Shown in pieces: positions 8,741 through 18,499 of a stretch of 64,000 nt of DNA (positions are counted from its first letter, which is position 1; every line of letters begins with the position of its first letter). Below the pieces are notes generated by a model that saw only the letters and a list, made by a program, of their open reading frames with translations, ran no database searches and was not told the DNA's origin. This stretch comes from Morganella sibonii (GTDB lineage Bacteria > Pseudomonadota > Gammaproteobacteria > Enterobacterales > Enterobacteriaceae), in the NCBI RefSeq assembly GCF_040560245.1, contig NZ_JAKMWP010000016.1, one strand, 5' to 3'. A program made the translations under genes and the position numbers.

Positions 8741-9355
8741 ATGAAAGCACTGACGGCACGGCAGCAACAGGTCTATGACCTTGTTCGTGACCATATTTCG
8801 CAGACGGGCATGCCACCGACGCGTGCAGAAATTGCGGCACGCCTGGGTTTTCGTTCTCCGAATGCGGCGGAAGAGCATCTGAAAGCCCTGGCGCGTAAAG
8901 GCGTCATTGAGATTGTTTCCGGGGCATCCCGGGGCATCCGTCTGCTTCTGGAAGAAGAAGAGGATGAAGGTTTACCATTAATCGGCCGTGTGGCTGCGGG
9001 TGAGCCTTTATTAGCACAGGAACATATCGAAAGCCATTACCGGGTTGACCCGATGCTGTTTAAACCCAGCGCAGATTTTCTGCTGCGGGTGAATGGTATG
9101 TCAATGAAAGATATCGGTATTATGGACGGTGACTTACTTGCGGTGCATAAAACCCAGGACGTACATAACGGCCAGGTGGTGGTTGCCCGTATTGAAGATG
9201 AAGTCACGGTCAAACGGTTTAAGAAAGTGGGCAGCAAGATTGAGCTGCACGCTGAAAACGAGGAATTCAGCCCGATCGTGGTGGATTTACGGGAACAAAA
9301 CTTTACTGTCGAAGGTCTGGCGGTGGGTGTGATCCGTAATAACGACTGGCACTGA
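8741..9355 (+). CDS. lexA: SOS regulator LexA
   Basis: Represses the SOS regulon and self-cleaves when RecA filaments form. 204 residues (E. coli 202). N-terminal winged helix with the recognition segment SPNAAEEHLKAL (39-50). Cleavage site Ala86-Gly87 inside RVAAGEPL. The catalytic dyad is Ser121 in NGMSMKD and Lys158 in VTVKRF, equivalent to E. coli Ser119/Lys156. Two operators precede it. Follows dgkA as in E. coli. In this window its likely targets are lexA, uvrA/ssb and the bacteriocin at 3.3 kb. Confidence 0.98.
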   Translation: MKALTARQQQVYDLVRDHISQTGMPPTRAEIAARLGFRSPNAAEEHLKALARKGVIEIVSGASRGIRLLLEEEEDEGLPLIGRVAAGEPLLAQEHIESHYRVDPMLFKPSADFLLRVNGMSMKDIGIMDGDLLAVHKTQDVHNGQVVVARIEDEVTVKRFKKVGSKIELHAENEEFSPIVVDLREQNFTVEGLAVGVIRNNDWH

Positions 9356-9390
9356 TTTCCGGGATATCCGTCTGAAAACGGTATCCGCTT

Positions 9391-9429
9391 AAAAACCACA
9401 GTATGCCGGAGACGGTCACTGTGGTTTTT
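9391..9429. terminator. Bidirectional terminator between lexA and zur
   Basis: Perfect 12-bp stem AAAAACCACAGT (9391-9402) with ACTGTGGTTTTT (9418-9429). The A and T tracts serve both directions. Confidence 0.88.
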
Positions 9430-9434
9430 GTTTT

Positions 9435-9953
9435 TCAGCGCCCGCGTTTGCGCGGCTCATCATGTTCATGGTCATGCAGACATTTATCTCTGCGGGTGCA
9501 GGATTCGATATCATAACAAGGACGGCAGTACCCGTGTGCCTCAATCACACTGTGGCGGATATGAAACTGTGCGGCATCCGCCAGCTGACTGATTTGTGAA
9601 TCAATCGCCTCACCATCCCGCTCTGTCACACTATTACAGCGATCGCAGATAAACAGTACGGAAGTATGACTGGGTTTATCAAAATGCGGGCACATCACAA
9701 AGCTGTTTGTGGACTCAATTTTATGAATAAACCCCTGCTCCAGCAGAAACTCCAGACCGCGGTAGATTGTCGGCGGTTTTGCCTGTGGTTCTGTTTCGCG
9801 CAGCAGATCCAGCAGTTCATAAGCGCTGATAGCACCGGGCTGACCGGCAATCAGTTGCAGAATGGATTTCCGCTGAGAAGTCATGCGTACACTGCGTGAC
9901 AGACACAGCGCCTCTGCTTTTTTTAATACAGTCTGAATATCAACAGGTTGCAT
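9435..9953 (-). CDS. zur: Zinc uptake regulator Zur (Fur family)
   Basis: Zinc-sensing repressor, mainly of znuABC-type zinc uptake. 172 residues (E. coli 171). Fur-type winged helix in the N-terminal half, with PPTIYRGLEFL as recognition helix region. The cysteine pairs ICDRC, YCRPC and the later C..C, plus a His-rich tail, form the zinc sites. Convergent with lexA. E. coli also has zur close to lexA (dinF and yjbJ in between, absent here). No Zur operator was identified in the window. Confidence 0.95.
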   Translation of the reverse strand: MQPVDIQTVLKKAEALCLSRSVRMTSQRKSILQLIAGQPGAISAYELLDLLRETEPQAKPPTIYRGLEFLLEQGFIHKIESTNSFVMCPHFDKPSHTSVLFICDRCNSVTERDGEAIDSQISQLADAAQFHIRHSVIEAHGYCRPCYDIESCTRRDKCLHDHEHDEPRKRGR

Positions 9954-10129
9954 GACATCACCTTCCGCTAATCAATAAATATATGAACAGCCCACTCTAA
10001 CATGAATTCCGGCAGAATAACTGTTGTCCGCGCTATTTTGTCAAAAAAGGGGTGCCAATTCAGGGCAAATTATGGTGAATTGTTGGAGCAAACACATAAA
10101 AAGCACATGATAATAAAACGGAGTCCTGA

Positions 10130-10600
10130 ATGAGTATCGAAACGGTTCGTGCCTGGTTCGGCACGCATGCCCCGGATGTCACGATTATTGAAACTGCACA
10201 GCCGACCGCTACGGTCACCCGGGCTGCGGAAGTTCACGGTGTCCGCCCCGGTCAGATCTGTAAAACACTGTCTTTTAAGCTGACGGATGACAACGCTATT
10301 TTGATTGTAATGGCGGGAGATGCCCGGCTGGATAATAAAAAATTCAAAACACAATTCGGCTGTAAGGCCAAAATGCTGAATGCGGAAGAGGTGATGCGCT
10401 TTACCGGCCATCCGGTCGGCGGCGTCTGTCCGTTCGGGTTATCTGTACCACTGACGGTTTATGCGGATCATTCACTTCGTGAGTATGACACGGTATTACC
10501 GGCTGCGGGTTCGGCTAATTCTGCTGTCCGGCTGACACCCGAGCGGCTGGCGGAGCTGACAAACGCGCAGTGGCTGGATGTCACGACGCTGCCGGTATAA
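10130..10600 (+). CDS. YbaK/ProX-type aminoacyl-tRNA deacylase
   Basis: 156-residue protein of the YbaK/EbsC superfamily, enzymes that hydrolyse mischarged aminoacyl-tRNA in trans. Diagnostic features are the substrate-pocket lysine in the QICKTLSFK segment (near 45) and the GHPVGGVCPFGL motif (near 97). It lacks the extra domains of ProRS. It is not YbaK itself, and the exact substrate (Cys-, Ala- or other tRNA) cannot be told from sequence. It stands alone in the variable zur-dusA interval. Confidence 0.8.
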   Translation: MSIETVRAWFGTHAPDVTIIETAQPTATVTRAAEVHGVRPGQICKTLSFKLTDDNAILIVMAGDARLDNKKFKTQFGCKAKMLNAEEVMRFTGHPVGGVCPFGLSVPLTVYADHSLREYDTVLPAAGSANSAVRLTPERLAELTNAQWLDVTTLPV

Positions 10601-10643
10601 ACCAGACCGGCATGCAGCGCCACATCAGCGGCGCTGCATCATG

Positions 10644-11000
10644 TCAGTGTTCAGGCGAACGGAAATCCGGTTCTGTATTCACACCGGCGTCGGTACTGCC
10701 GGTGTGCCCGTTCTCATCAGGCAGATGGTGGCGGGTAAAGAAAAGCAGGCTGTCTTCTATAAAGTAATAAGGTGAGACACCGAAGACCTGAGAGATCCTC
10801 AGTATGATTTCCAGTGAAATTTTAGTGCTGCCGATTTCATACCGGGAGATTTGCTGTTGTGATACACCAATCAGGCTACCCAGTTCTGTCGATGTGACAC
10901 CGGTGATCCTGCGTATTTTCCGGATTTGCCCGCCGATGATCTTGTACATTTCGTTAATGCTGGTGTTCAGGTTACTATCTGTTTTATTACTCATTATCAT
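10644..11000 (-). CDS. XRE-family regulator, MrpJ-like (copy 1)
   Basis: 118-residue helix-turn-helix protein. The HTH covers residues ~20-75. Its recognition helix SQQQISRYEIG matches the SQQQ.SRYE.G motif of Proteus MrpJ, which represses flagellar genes when fimbriae are made. MrpJ paralogs normally close fimbrial operons, but no fimbrial gene is present here. It lies downstream of a second MrpJ-like gene on the same strand, with a 49-base gap. The start could also be the ATG at 10994. Confidence 0.78.
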   Translation of the reverse strand: MIMSNKTDSNLNTSINEMYKIIGGQIRKIRRITGVTSTELGSLIGVSQQQISRYEIGSTKISLEIILRISQVFGVSPYYFIEDSLLFFTRHHLPDENGHTGSTDAGVNTEPDFRSPEH

Positions 11001-11049
11001 CTGTCAGTCTGGTTAAACAATAACATATTAATGTTTATCAAATTAAAAT

Positions 11050-11292
11050 TTATTCTTCATCACAACCAATTTCATCAAAAAAATAATTAACATTAATATT
11101 CAGTATGTCCGCGAGCATTAATAGTTTATCCAGAGGAATTAAGCTCGCTCCCGTTTCATATCGGGATAATTGCTGTTGTGAGATATTAATTTTTATTGAA
11201 AGCTCTTTACCTGTCAGACAGTTTTTTAGCCTCTGACATTTTATTCTGCCGCCAATAAACATTGCCAACTCATATTTATCATATATTGTCAT
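11050..11292 (-). CDS. XRE-family regulator, MrpJ-like (copy 2)
   Basis: 80-residue protein that is almost entirely a helix-turn-helix domain, with SQQQLSRYETG in the recognition helix, as in copy 1 and in MrpJ. It has a short acidic tail. The two copies share layout but only moderate sequence identity, so the duplication is old. The region is A+T-rich compared with the core genes. Likely role: repression or activation of motility and adhesion genes elsewhere (inference from the MrpJ family). Confidence 0.75.
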   Translation of the reverse strand: MTIYDKYELAMFIGGRIKCQRLKNCLTGKELSIKINISQQQLSRYETGASLIPLDKLLMLADILNINVNYFFDEIGCDEE

Positions 11293-12005
11293 AAATTATG
11301 AAGATAAATGGTTGTCATTAATAATATTGAAATTTAACTTGACGTATTTGTTTCCTCAAATGGTTTCTTTAAAAAGTATAATCGATACCCTTTTAATATG
11401 TAATAGATACAAAAAATCAACAAACACGAAACAATAAGAACGAAAATACGATATGGAAGCACGATAACCTCAGCTATTTCATATTGTTATAAAGAATACC
11501 CGGTTTTTAACATCTTACATGAATGATGAGTAAGGGGAATATTCTGATATTTAGTCGGGATTATACCTAATATAAAGATATTGATGCTGGTTTTGAGTTG
11601 AAAATGGTCAAATTAACTGCCTTTTCATGCTTTGGCGGAATGGCAGACAGGACGTAAGTGTGATTGCGGTCTTACAACATTGCAGGTGATAGTTTGTTAA
11701 ATTCCCGGACGGCATTATGAGAAAAGAAAAAGACAAAAATATCTGAATGTTTCTGTAAAATACATAAATCAGGCTGGTAATTCTTGTCAGTAATTGTATT
11801 AATGTGTAATTTTATATTTACTTATAAAATAAGTAACGTCCGGGTTACTGACCGCCTTATTTAATAATAAAATGACGTTTGATTATAATTTCATTGTATA
11901 ACGAAATATATAACATTATTTTTCTTTTAATTCACGGGGTTAGTTATTGATGGTAGTTGTAAAAAACAACAATAACGTGTATTTTTTGCTGTCGGAAGAT
12001 GATGA
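11293..12005. other. 713-base A+T-rich gap without genes
   Basis: Contains the divergent promoters of the MrpJ-like genes (left) and the MFS transporter (right). I found no ORF above 25 codons with a convincing ribosome-binding site, no RNA gene and no clear repeat. Base composition is much more A+T-rich than the flanking core genome, typical of acquired DNA. Confidence 0.6.
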
Positions 12006-13202
12006 GTGAAGTTCAACGATATGCGGAATTTATTGTTTTTGTTGTTAGTTATTGTGTTATTAGGGCCGTTGGGTATTGATCTTTATTTACCGGCTATTCC
12101 GGCTATTGCAAAAGGGCTGGGCAGCAGTGAGTCATTGATTCAGTCAACTATCTCGTTGTTTATCCTTATATTAGGTGCGGGTCAGCTGATTTCCGGTTAT
12201 CTGGCGGATAAACTCGGCCGCAGACCGATGGCGATGGCGGGGATGGTATTGTATATCGCCGGTTCCCTGATCGCGGCATTTGCCGTTACTCCGGCGATGT
12301 TTATTGCTTCCCGGTTAATCCAGGGGGCGGGGGTCTGCTGTACCTCGGTGGTGGCGTTTACCTGTGTCCGGGACTGCTTTAACGGCAATGAAGCAGCGCG
12401 TGCATTTGGCTTTTTAAACGGCACCCTGAATATTGTACCGGCACTGGCACCACTGCTGGGCGGTATTATGGCGGAGTATTACGGCTGGCGGGTTCCTTTT
12501 GGTTTTCTGGCTCTCTATGCCTTTATTCTGCTGATTCTGACGGCAAAATTTCTGCCGGAAACCCGGCCCGAAGGCAGTTTGCAGCATAAAGCGAATCCGC
12601 TGAAGAGCCTTGCTTCCGTATTATTTAATAAGCGGTTTTTAATATTTTCACTGGTGAATGCCGGTACGATGGGAATGGTATTAACCTATGTCTCGCTTGC
12701 ACCGGCAGTGCTGATGGGGGATGCGGCTCTCAGTCCGTTGCAGTTTTCGGTTGTGTTCGGCGCTAACGGATTCTGGATCATGGGGATCAGTATGATCGCC
12801 AACCGGGTGATACGTAAAGCCGGGCGTCCGGTTTGTCTGGTATCCGGCGGCGTTCTGATGGCTCTGGGGTGTGCTGCTCTGGCACTGAGCCCGGTGCTGT
12901 TCTCCGCACAAATACAGAGTCACTGGCTGATTTATATGCTGCCGGTGGCCGCTGCCTGTGCAGGACTGGCATTTATTATGGGTCCGGCTACCAGTTATGC
13001 TCTGGAACCTTATTCTGATAATGCCGGTGTCGCCTCTTCACTGGTCGGTTTTATGCAGATGGCGGGTGGTGCGGTGCTGACGCTGGTTGCTATCGCATCT
13101 CCGCTGCCACCGAAAACCGCGCTTGCCGTCACTATGCTGTGCGGTGCCCTGCTGGCATGGAATGCGTACCGGGTGAGTAAAAACGAGAGTCACGATTCAT
13201 AA
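12006..13202 (+). CDS. Bcr/CflA-family multidrug MFS transporter
   Basis: 398-residue inner-membrane protein with 12 predicted helices. The first helix contains GPLGIDLYLPAIPAIA, and loop 2-3 has GYLADKLGRRPM, the MFS signature. The helix 4 segment RLIQGAGVCCTSVVAF is typical of the Bcr/CflA drug:H+ antiporters (Bcr, MdtL). Substrate unknown. I chose the GTG at 12006 because a GGAAG ribosome-binding site lies 7 bases upstream. Overlapping ATGs at 11999 and 12002 are in other frames. A strong terminator follows. No dedicated regulator is adjacent except the MrpJ-like genes across the gap. Confidence 0.88.
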   Translation: MKFNDMRNLLFLLLVIVLLGPLGIDLYLPAIPAIAKGLGSSESLIQSTISLFILILGAGQLISGYLADKLGRRPMAMAGMVLYIAGSLIAAFAVTPAMFIASRLIQGAGVCCTSVVAFTCVRDCFNGNEAARAFGFLNGTLNIVPALAPLLGGIMAEYYGWRVPFGFLALYAFILLILTAKFLPETRPEGSLQHKANPLKSLASVLFNKRFLIFSLVNAGTMGMVLTYVSLAPAVLMGDAALSPLQFSVVFGANGFWIMGISMIANRVIRKAGRPVCLVSGGVLMALGCAALALSPVLFSAQIQSHWLIYMLPVAAACAGLAFIMGPATSYALEPYSDNAGVASSLVGFMQMAGGAVLTLVAIASPLPPKTALAVTMLCGALLAWNAYRVSKNESHDS

Positions 13203-13217
13203 CATCAGTCCCCGGAC

Positions 13218-13254
13218 AATACTCCCCGGAACAGTCTTCCGGGGAGTATTTTTT
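13218..13254. terminator. Terminator between MFS gene and autotransporter
   Basis: Perfect 14-bp stem AATACTCCCCGGAA (13218-13231) with TTCCGGGGAGTATT (13237-13250), loop CAGTC, then TTTT. It probably acts for both converging genes. Confidence 0.9.
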
Positions 13255-13258
13255 CGTT

Positions 13259-15467
13259 TTACCAATGATAAGAATAATTCAGACCAGCCTGAGCTGCGTC
13301 ATTAGTATAATCTGTCTGATGCCAGCCGATATTTATACCTATTGCAGAGTTTGCCGTCACATTCACATTAACTTCAGCATAAGCATACGGTTTCACATTG
13401 CGTGAATCGCCGTTATCAAATGCATAAGTCCCGAGGTAATTTACCCGGCTGGTAAATGCATCACGCTGATTACTGAGGTTAATATCAATTCCGGCACCGC
13501 CATAGAGATAAATATCCGGTGTCAGAGCCTGCCGTATATCGATACCGGTACGTAAATCGGTACTTTTATTTCCCATCCGGCCATATGTTGCAGCCAGATT
13601 GGTATTGCTGTTTTCGGTATAGCCGTCACGGGTTACATTATGGTGACTGATTGTGGCATTCGGAATCAGCTGTGTTGTTTCACTGAGATTAACACCATAA
13701 TTAACGGCAGCTTTAAAGCGATAGGCTTTTATTGATGAATCACCGCGGCCGGCTTCTGTATTTTTCAGATGATTACGGGTAATGGTGACATCCTGATTTA
13801 AGAATGCACCGGATAACTCTGTACCGAACCCGCTATTATCTTTGTTTTTCTGATAGCGGATATAAGCGCCCACGCCCGGGTTATTACTGCCGCGGGTATC
13901 ATATCCGTCGGTCAGGCGGGTATTATTTGCGAAGTTCAGTGAAGCACCCGCGATCCAGTTTTCTGCCGGGAAGCGGAAAGCACCAAATAACCCGGTGGCA
14001 ACCCGGTGATTACTGCGGACATTATCAAACTGTGAAAATGCCCCGACGCAATAATTACTGTCGCCAATCTGACAGCGGCTTTCTGACAGGGAATATAATG
14101 CGCTCTGATACAGATCTAATACAGAAAATGCGGTTTTACCCGTTTCCGCAATAGCATCTCCGGTCTTACCTTCGTCTATAATAACTTCTTCTTCTGTAAC
14201 CTTATCGCGGACCCATAAAACCGCCCGCCGGAATTCGGTATCAGACTGCGCAATACCGGCAATCACTTTGCCGTCAGCAGATACCCGGTTTGCTTCAGAA
14301 CGGCCGGTATTATCTGAGCGCAATGTACCGAGACCGATCATTTTCTGATCGCCCTGATAATGCACGAAGGCTTGTTCATCACCATTATCTGTTTCGGCTT
14401 TACCGACGACGACACGGCCGTCAGGTGATATCGCAAGTGCATCAGAATCACCGCTGTTATCGCTGCGTAATGTCCCGAGTGAGATCATTTTCGTGTCATT
14501 CTCACTGAACCGGTAGGCCTGGCGTGAACGGTTATCGGTATCTGCCGCTCCTGCAATCACTTTCCCGTCAGAAGACATTGCCCGTCCGTAGGAATTACCG
14601 CTGTTATCCTGACGTAATGTACCGAGTGATGTGGCCTTCAGTATGGCGGAAGGCCTGAATATCGTCATTTTCAGTGGTGGCGTAGCCTGTAATCGTACGT
14701 CCGTCAGCACTGACAGCCATTGCCCATGAGTTACCTTCACCATCTGCCCGCAAAGTACCGAGCGCTGTCATTTTTGTATCACCGTCGTTATGACGGAATG
14801 CCCGGATAATATCACTGCCGTCAACGTTGGAATCACCGGCAATCACCCTGCCATCGGCAGAGATTAATCTGGCATCAGAAGAGCCGGAATTATCACTGCG
14901 CAGTGTGCCGAGCCCGGTAATACCGGCATCCCCCTCTTTATAGCGGAATGCCTGTCCTGAAGCTGAGGCATCTGTCTGAGACATACCGGCGATAACCCGT
15001 CCGTCAGCACTGGCGGCACGGACATAAGAATTACCGGTATTACCGGTGCGTAATGTACCGAGCCGGGTCATTTTGCCTTCGGCATGGCGGAAATGGAATG
15101 CCTGCACCGCACCGTCATCGGTTTCAGCGGAACCGGTAATAACACGGCCATCAGCAGATATTCCGGATGTTATCGTCATACCGCCTTTATCACTGCGGAA
15201 AGAATCGATAGCTATCTTTTTTGAACTGTCAGTGTCGTAATAAAATCCATGAGGTAAATCATAATCGATTTCAGAACTGGTATTACCCGTGATAATACGC
15301 CCGTCAGCAGACATACCCGTTGTATATGACGAGCCTTCATTCCCGGGATGAAACGTTCCTAAATCATGTATTTTTAAATCACCTGGTGTTTTTTCGTTAA
15401 CGACAGAAGAACCCGCCGCACTAAATGACAACAATATTGTCGCAGCAGTAATAGCATATATTTTCAT
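13259..15467 (-). pseudogene. Autotransporter with HAF repeats, split by a frameshift
   Basis: Two overlapping frames (14604-15467 and 13259-14743) together make one type Va autotransporter of about 730 residues. It has a signal peptide (MKIYAITAATILLSFSAAG...), then eight HAF-type repeats of about 45-50 residues (consensus LGTLR.DNSG.S..A..SADGRVIAG), and a ~260-residue C-terminal beta-barrel ending in the aromatic Trp typical of outer-membrane proteins. The frame changes in repeat 5 near 14633-14639. The upstream frame ends at 14604 without any barrel. Repeat 5 is two residues short, consistent with a small deletion (see findings). As read here the first frame is a truncated exported passenger and the gene is probably inactive, unless the shift is a sequencing error or a phase-variation state. 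Confidence 0.8.
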
Positions 15468-16171
15468 TATGTTTATATATCCATTATTTATAATCCGGTA
15501 TTCCGGTGTGAAAAATTTTAAATCCCGCTGATGTTATTCAGACATAAATATAATAGAAAATGTTATTGCTGCGGTCACTGACAATAATATGATATGTAAT
15601 ACATTTGATTTTTTTATCCGTAAAACCCGAAAAATGACGGGTGATATTGCTGATTGTTGTGATTTTTCGGTTCGTGATGGGATTAACTAAAATACAATAA
15701 ATATTATTGATGTAATATGTTTTTTCACTGAATAAAAGCAGCGTCATGAGATTATAAGATATATTTTGAAATATCATGCTGTGTTTCTCTGTTGAATTCC
15801 AATGTTTTTTTTATGTGTTTTTGTGAAATTTGTTTTTTGCAGAATGATTTTGTCAGCAGCGTTATTTAATTCACAAAATTAACCTGACTGAAAAATAAAA
15901 GAGACGACACTCTCATTTTTCAGGGTAAAATAATGATGAAGTATTGAGCTGTTAATATCATCAGGTAAGATAATATACTTATATGACGTTAAATATAAAT
16001 GTGCTCTGCTGACCTGTCTTCTTGCGTGTACTAAGGTCATACACAGCGGTTTACTATCTGCTCTCTGTGGTATAATGCCGGGCCATTCCGTTTCCTGTCA
16101 TTCAGGACCCCAAAAATCAGGGGTGCTGGCTGGGGTGCCGGTAAAGAAAAAACACACTAAAAAGACCAAAT
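15468..16171. other. 704-base A+T-rich gap upstream of dusA
   Basis: Holds the autotransporter promoter (minus, left end) and the dusA promoter (right end). A 79-codon minus frame at 15538-15777 was judged spurious. No RNA gene or repeat recognised. Confidence 0.55.
16068..16076 (+). promoter_or_regulatory. Extended -10 promoter of dusA
   Basis: TGG followed by a perfect TATAAT (16071-16076). The -35 is weak (TTTACT at 16050). It leaves a leader of about 90 bases before the dusA ATG. Confidence 0.5.
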
Positions 16172-17221
16172 ATGCACCAAAATACGCCAACAGAAAAAAC
16201 CACTGAAACCCGGCAATTACGCGCTGTGAGCGGCTATAAGAACCTTAACCGCTTTTCCGTTGCACCGATGCTGGACTGGACTGACCGCCATTGCCGCTAT
16301 TTTCACCGCAAACTCAGCCGCCATGCGCTGCTGTATACCGAAATGGTGACAACCGGGGCGATTCTGTTCGGCAAAGGGGATTATCTGGCGTATAACGAGG
16401 CGGAGCATCCGGTTGCATTGCAGCTCGGCGGCAGTGACCCGGCGGCACTGGCGAAATGTGCCAAGATCGCGCAGGAACGGGGCTATGATGAAATCAATCT
16501 GAATGTCGGCTGTCCGTCTGACCGCGTGCAGAACGGGATGTTCGGTGCCTGTCTGATGGGTAATGCGTCACTGGTGGCGGATTGTGTCGCAGCAATGCGG
16601 AATGTGACAGATATTCCTGTTACCGTCAAAACCCGGATCGGGATTGATGATCAGGACAGTTACGAATTTTTGTGTGATTTTGTCGGTACCGTGGCGGAGC
16701 GCGGCGGTTGTGAGATATTTGTCATCCATGCCCGTAAAGCCTGGCTCTCCGGTCTGAGCCCGAAAGAGAACCGCGAAATTCCGCCGCTGGATTATCCGCG
16801 TGTATATCAATTGAAAAAAGATTTCCCTCACCTGATTATGGCACTTAACGGTGGCATCAAAACATTGGAAGAGGCGAAAACCCATCTGCAGTATATGATG
16901 GATGGTGTGATGGTCGGTCGTGAGGCATATCAGAACCCGTCAATCCTGGCACAGGTCGATAATGCGCTGTTTGATGCGGCGCTGCCGGTGACCGATACCG
17001 TCGCGGCGGTGGAAGCCATGTATCCGTATATTGAAGCGGAACTGGCGAAAGGAACGTATCTCGGCCACATTACCCGTCATATGCTGGGGATTTTCCAGGG
17101 GATTCCGGGCGCGCGTCAGTGGCGGCGTCATCTGAGTGAAAATGCCCATAAAGCCGGGTCAGACCTGCGTGTGATTGAAGCGGCACTGGAATTTGTCACG
17201 CGGAAAAATACAGCGGAATAA
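16172..17221 (+). CDS. dusA: tRNA-dihydrouridine(20/20a) synthase DusA
   Basis: Flavoenzyme that reduces U20/U20a in the tRNA D-loop. 349 residues. FMN-barrel motifs APMLDWTDRH near residue 31, the catalytic-Cys segment NLNVGCPSDRVQNG near 110, HARKAWLSGLSPKENRE near 190 and GVMVGREAYQNP near 245 match E. coli DusA closely. It precedes qorA-dnaB-alr-tyrB as in E. coli (pspG missing). The 5' end of dusA is a known integration site for mobile elements, which fits the accessory block upstream. The start is supported by length. The ribosome-binding site is weak. Confidence 0.95.
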   Translation: MHQNTPTEKTTETRQLRAVSGYKNLNRFSVAPMLDWTDRHCRYFHRKLSRHALLYTEMVTTGAILFGKGDYLAYNEAEHPVALQLGGSDPAALAKCAKIAQERGYDEINLNVGCPSDRVQNGMFGACLMGNASLVADCVAAMRNVTDIPVTVKTRIGIDDQDSYEFLCDFVGTVAERGGCEIFVIHARKAWLSGLSPKENREIPPLDYPRVYQLKKDFPHLIMALNGGIKTLEEAKTHLQYMMDGVMVGREAYQNPSILAQVDNALFDAALPVTDTVAAVEAMYPYIEAELAKGTYLGHITRHMLGIFQGIPGARQWRRHLSENAHKAGSDLRVIEAALEFVTRKNTAE

Positions 17222-17234
17222 TCAATCAGTGATA

Positions 17235-17271
17235 AAAATGCCCGCCGTTTCTCAGAACCGGCGGGCATTTT
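17235..17271. terminator. Bidirectional terminator between dusA and qorA
   Basis: Perfect 12-bp stem AAAATGCCCGCC (17235-17246) with GGCGGGCATTTT (17260-17271). It serves both converging genes. Confidence 0.9.
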
Positions 17272-17285
17272 ACATTCTGCGGCGG

Positions 17286-18269
17286 TTACGGAATCAGAAT
17301 GCTGGAGCCGGTTGTTGCACGGCTTTCCAGGCGCTTGTGTGCCAGGGCGGCATCTTTCAGCGGATAAACCTGATCCGCAGGGATAGAAATAGTCAGTTGA
17401 CCGCTCAGGATCAGATCAAAAATTGCTTTGCTGGCTTCGTTAAGCTCTTCGCGGTTGGTGATATAACCGAAGACGGAAGGGCGGGTTACATACAGTGAGC
17501 CTTTCTTATTTAAGATCCCGAGGTCGACACCGGTTACCGGGCCGGAGGCATTGCCGTAACTGACCATCAGACCGCGGCGTTTCAGGCAGTCCAGCGACGG
17601 CAGCCAGGTGTCTTTACCGACGGAGTCATACACCACACCGACTTTTTCACCGTCAGTGAGTGCCAGCACCCGCTCAGCAATATCTTCTTTATTGTAGTTG
17701 ATGGTTTCCCAGGCACCGGCTGCTTTGGCTTTCTGCGCCTTTTCATCTGAACCGACAGTGCCGATCATTTTCGCACCCAGCGCTTTGGCCCACTGGCAGG
17801 CGATTTGTCCGACACCGCCTGCGGCAGCATGGAACAGGAAAATTTCCCCGGCTTTTACTTCATACGTTTTGCGCAGCAGGTAAAACGCGGTCAGACCTTT
17901 CATAAAGCAGGCGGCGGCAGTTTCAAAACTGATACCGTCCGGCAGAATAGCGAGTTTTTCTTCCGGCACATTATGGATTTGGCTGTACGCCCCCAGCGGT
18001 GACTGTCCGTAAACCACGCGGTCGCCGACTTTAATGTGTTTTACATCAGCACCAATTTTTACCACCACACCCGCTGCTTCAGAACCGACACCGGAAGGGG
18101 ATACCGGTGCAGGGTACAGGCCGCTGCGGAAATAGGTATCAATATAGTTCACGCCGATTGCTTTGTTTTCCACCTGAACTTCACCCGGCGCCGGGTCTGC
18201 CGGCGTAAAGTCACGATAAACCAGCACATCGGTGCCGCCGGGTGCATCAAATTCAATACGTTTAGCCAT
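17286..18269 (-). CDS. qorA: NADPH:quinone oxidoreductase QorA
   Basis: Zinc-free medium-chain reductase that reduces quinones with NADPH (cytoplasm). 327 residues, equal to E. coli QorA. The NADPH-binding loop HAAAGGVGQIACQWAKALGA lies near residues 147-166, and YDSVGKDTW and RRGLMVSYGNASG follow. Divergent from dnaB as in E. coli. Start ATG at 18269 is followed by AKRIEFDAPGG, matching the family. Confidence 0.95.
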   Translation of the reverse strand: MAKRIEFDAPGGTDVLVYRDFTPADPAPGEVQVENKAIGVNYIDTYFRSGLYPAPVSPSGVGSEAAGVVVKIGADVKHIKVGDRVVYGQSPLGAYSQIHNVPEEKLAILPDGISFETAAACFMKGLTAFYLLRKTYEVKAGEIFLFHAAAGGVGQIACQWAKALGAKMIGTVGSDEKAQKAKAAGAWETINYNKEDIAERVLALTDGEKVGVVYDSVGKDTWLPSLDCLKRRGLMVSYGNASGPVTGVDLGILNKKGSLYVTRPSVFGYITNREELNEASKAIFDLILSGQLTISIPADQVYPLKDAALAHKRLESRATTGSSILIP

Positions 18270-18499
18270 GGAGGGAACCTCATTCGGAAAAAAGAGTGAC
18301 CACTTACCTGCGAACAGCGCAGAAACAGTAAGCGGGACAGTTAATCATGTGATTTATTGTATTTGGCATAATTGCATGTCACTGAAAATTACTCAAGCTT
18401 CGTGCAATCAGCGGCAAAGGAGGGCTATACTACCCGCTCTGTCCCGTTCAGGGACGCAGGTATTCTCCCCGGCGACGCACTGATAAGTAAGAGAGTTTC

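Noticed and set aside
15538..15777. 79-codon minus-strand ORF downstream of dusA's promoter region
   Set aside because: A+T-rich, Ile/Asn/Tyr-heavy translation of low-complexity DNA, with no ribosome-binding site and no recognisable domain.
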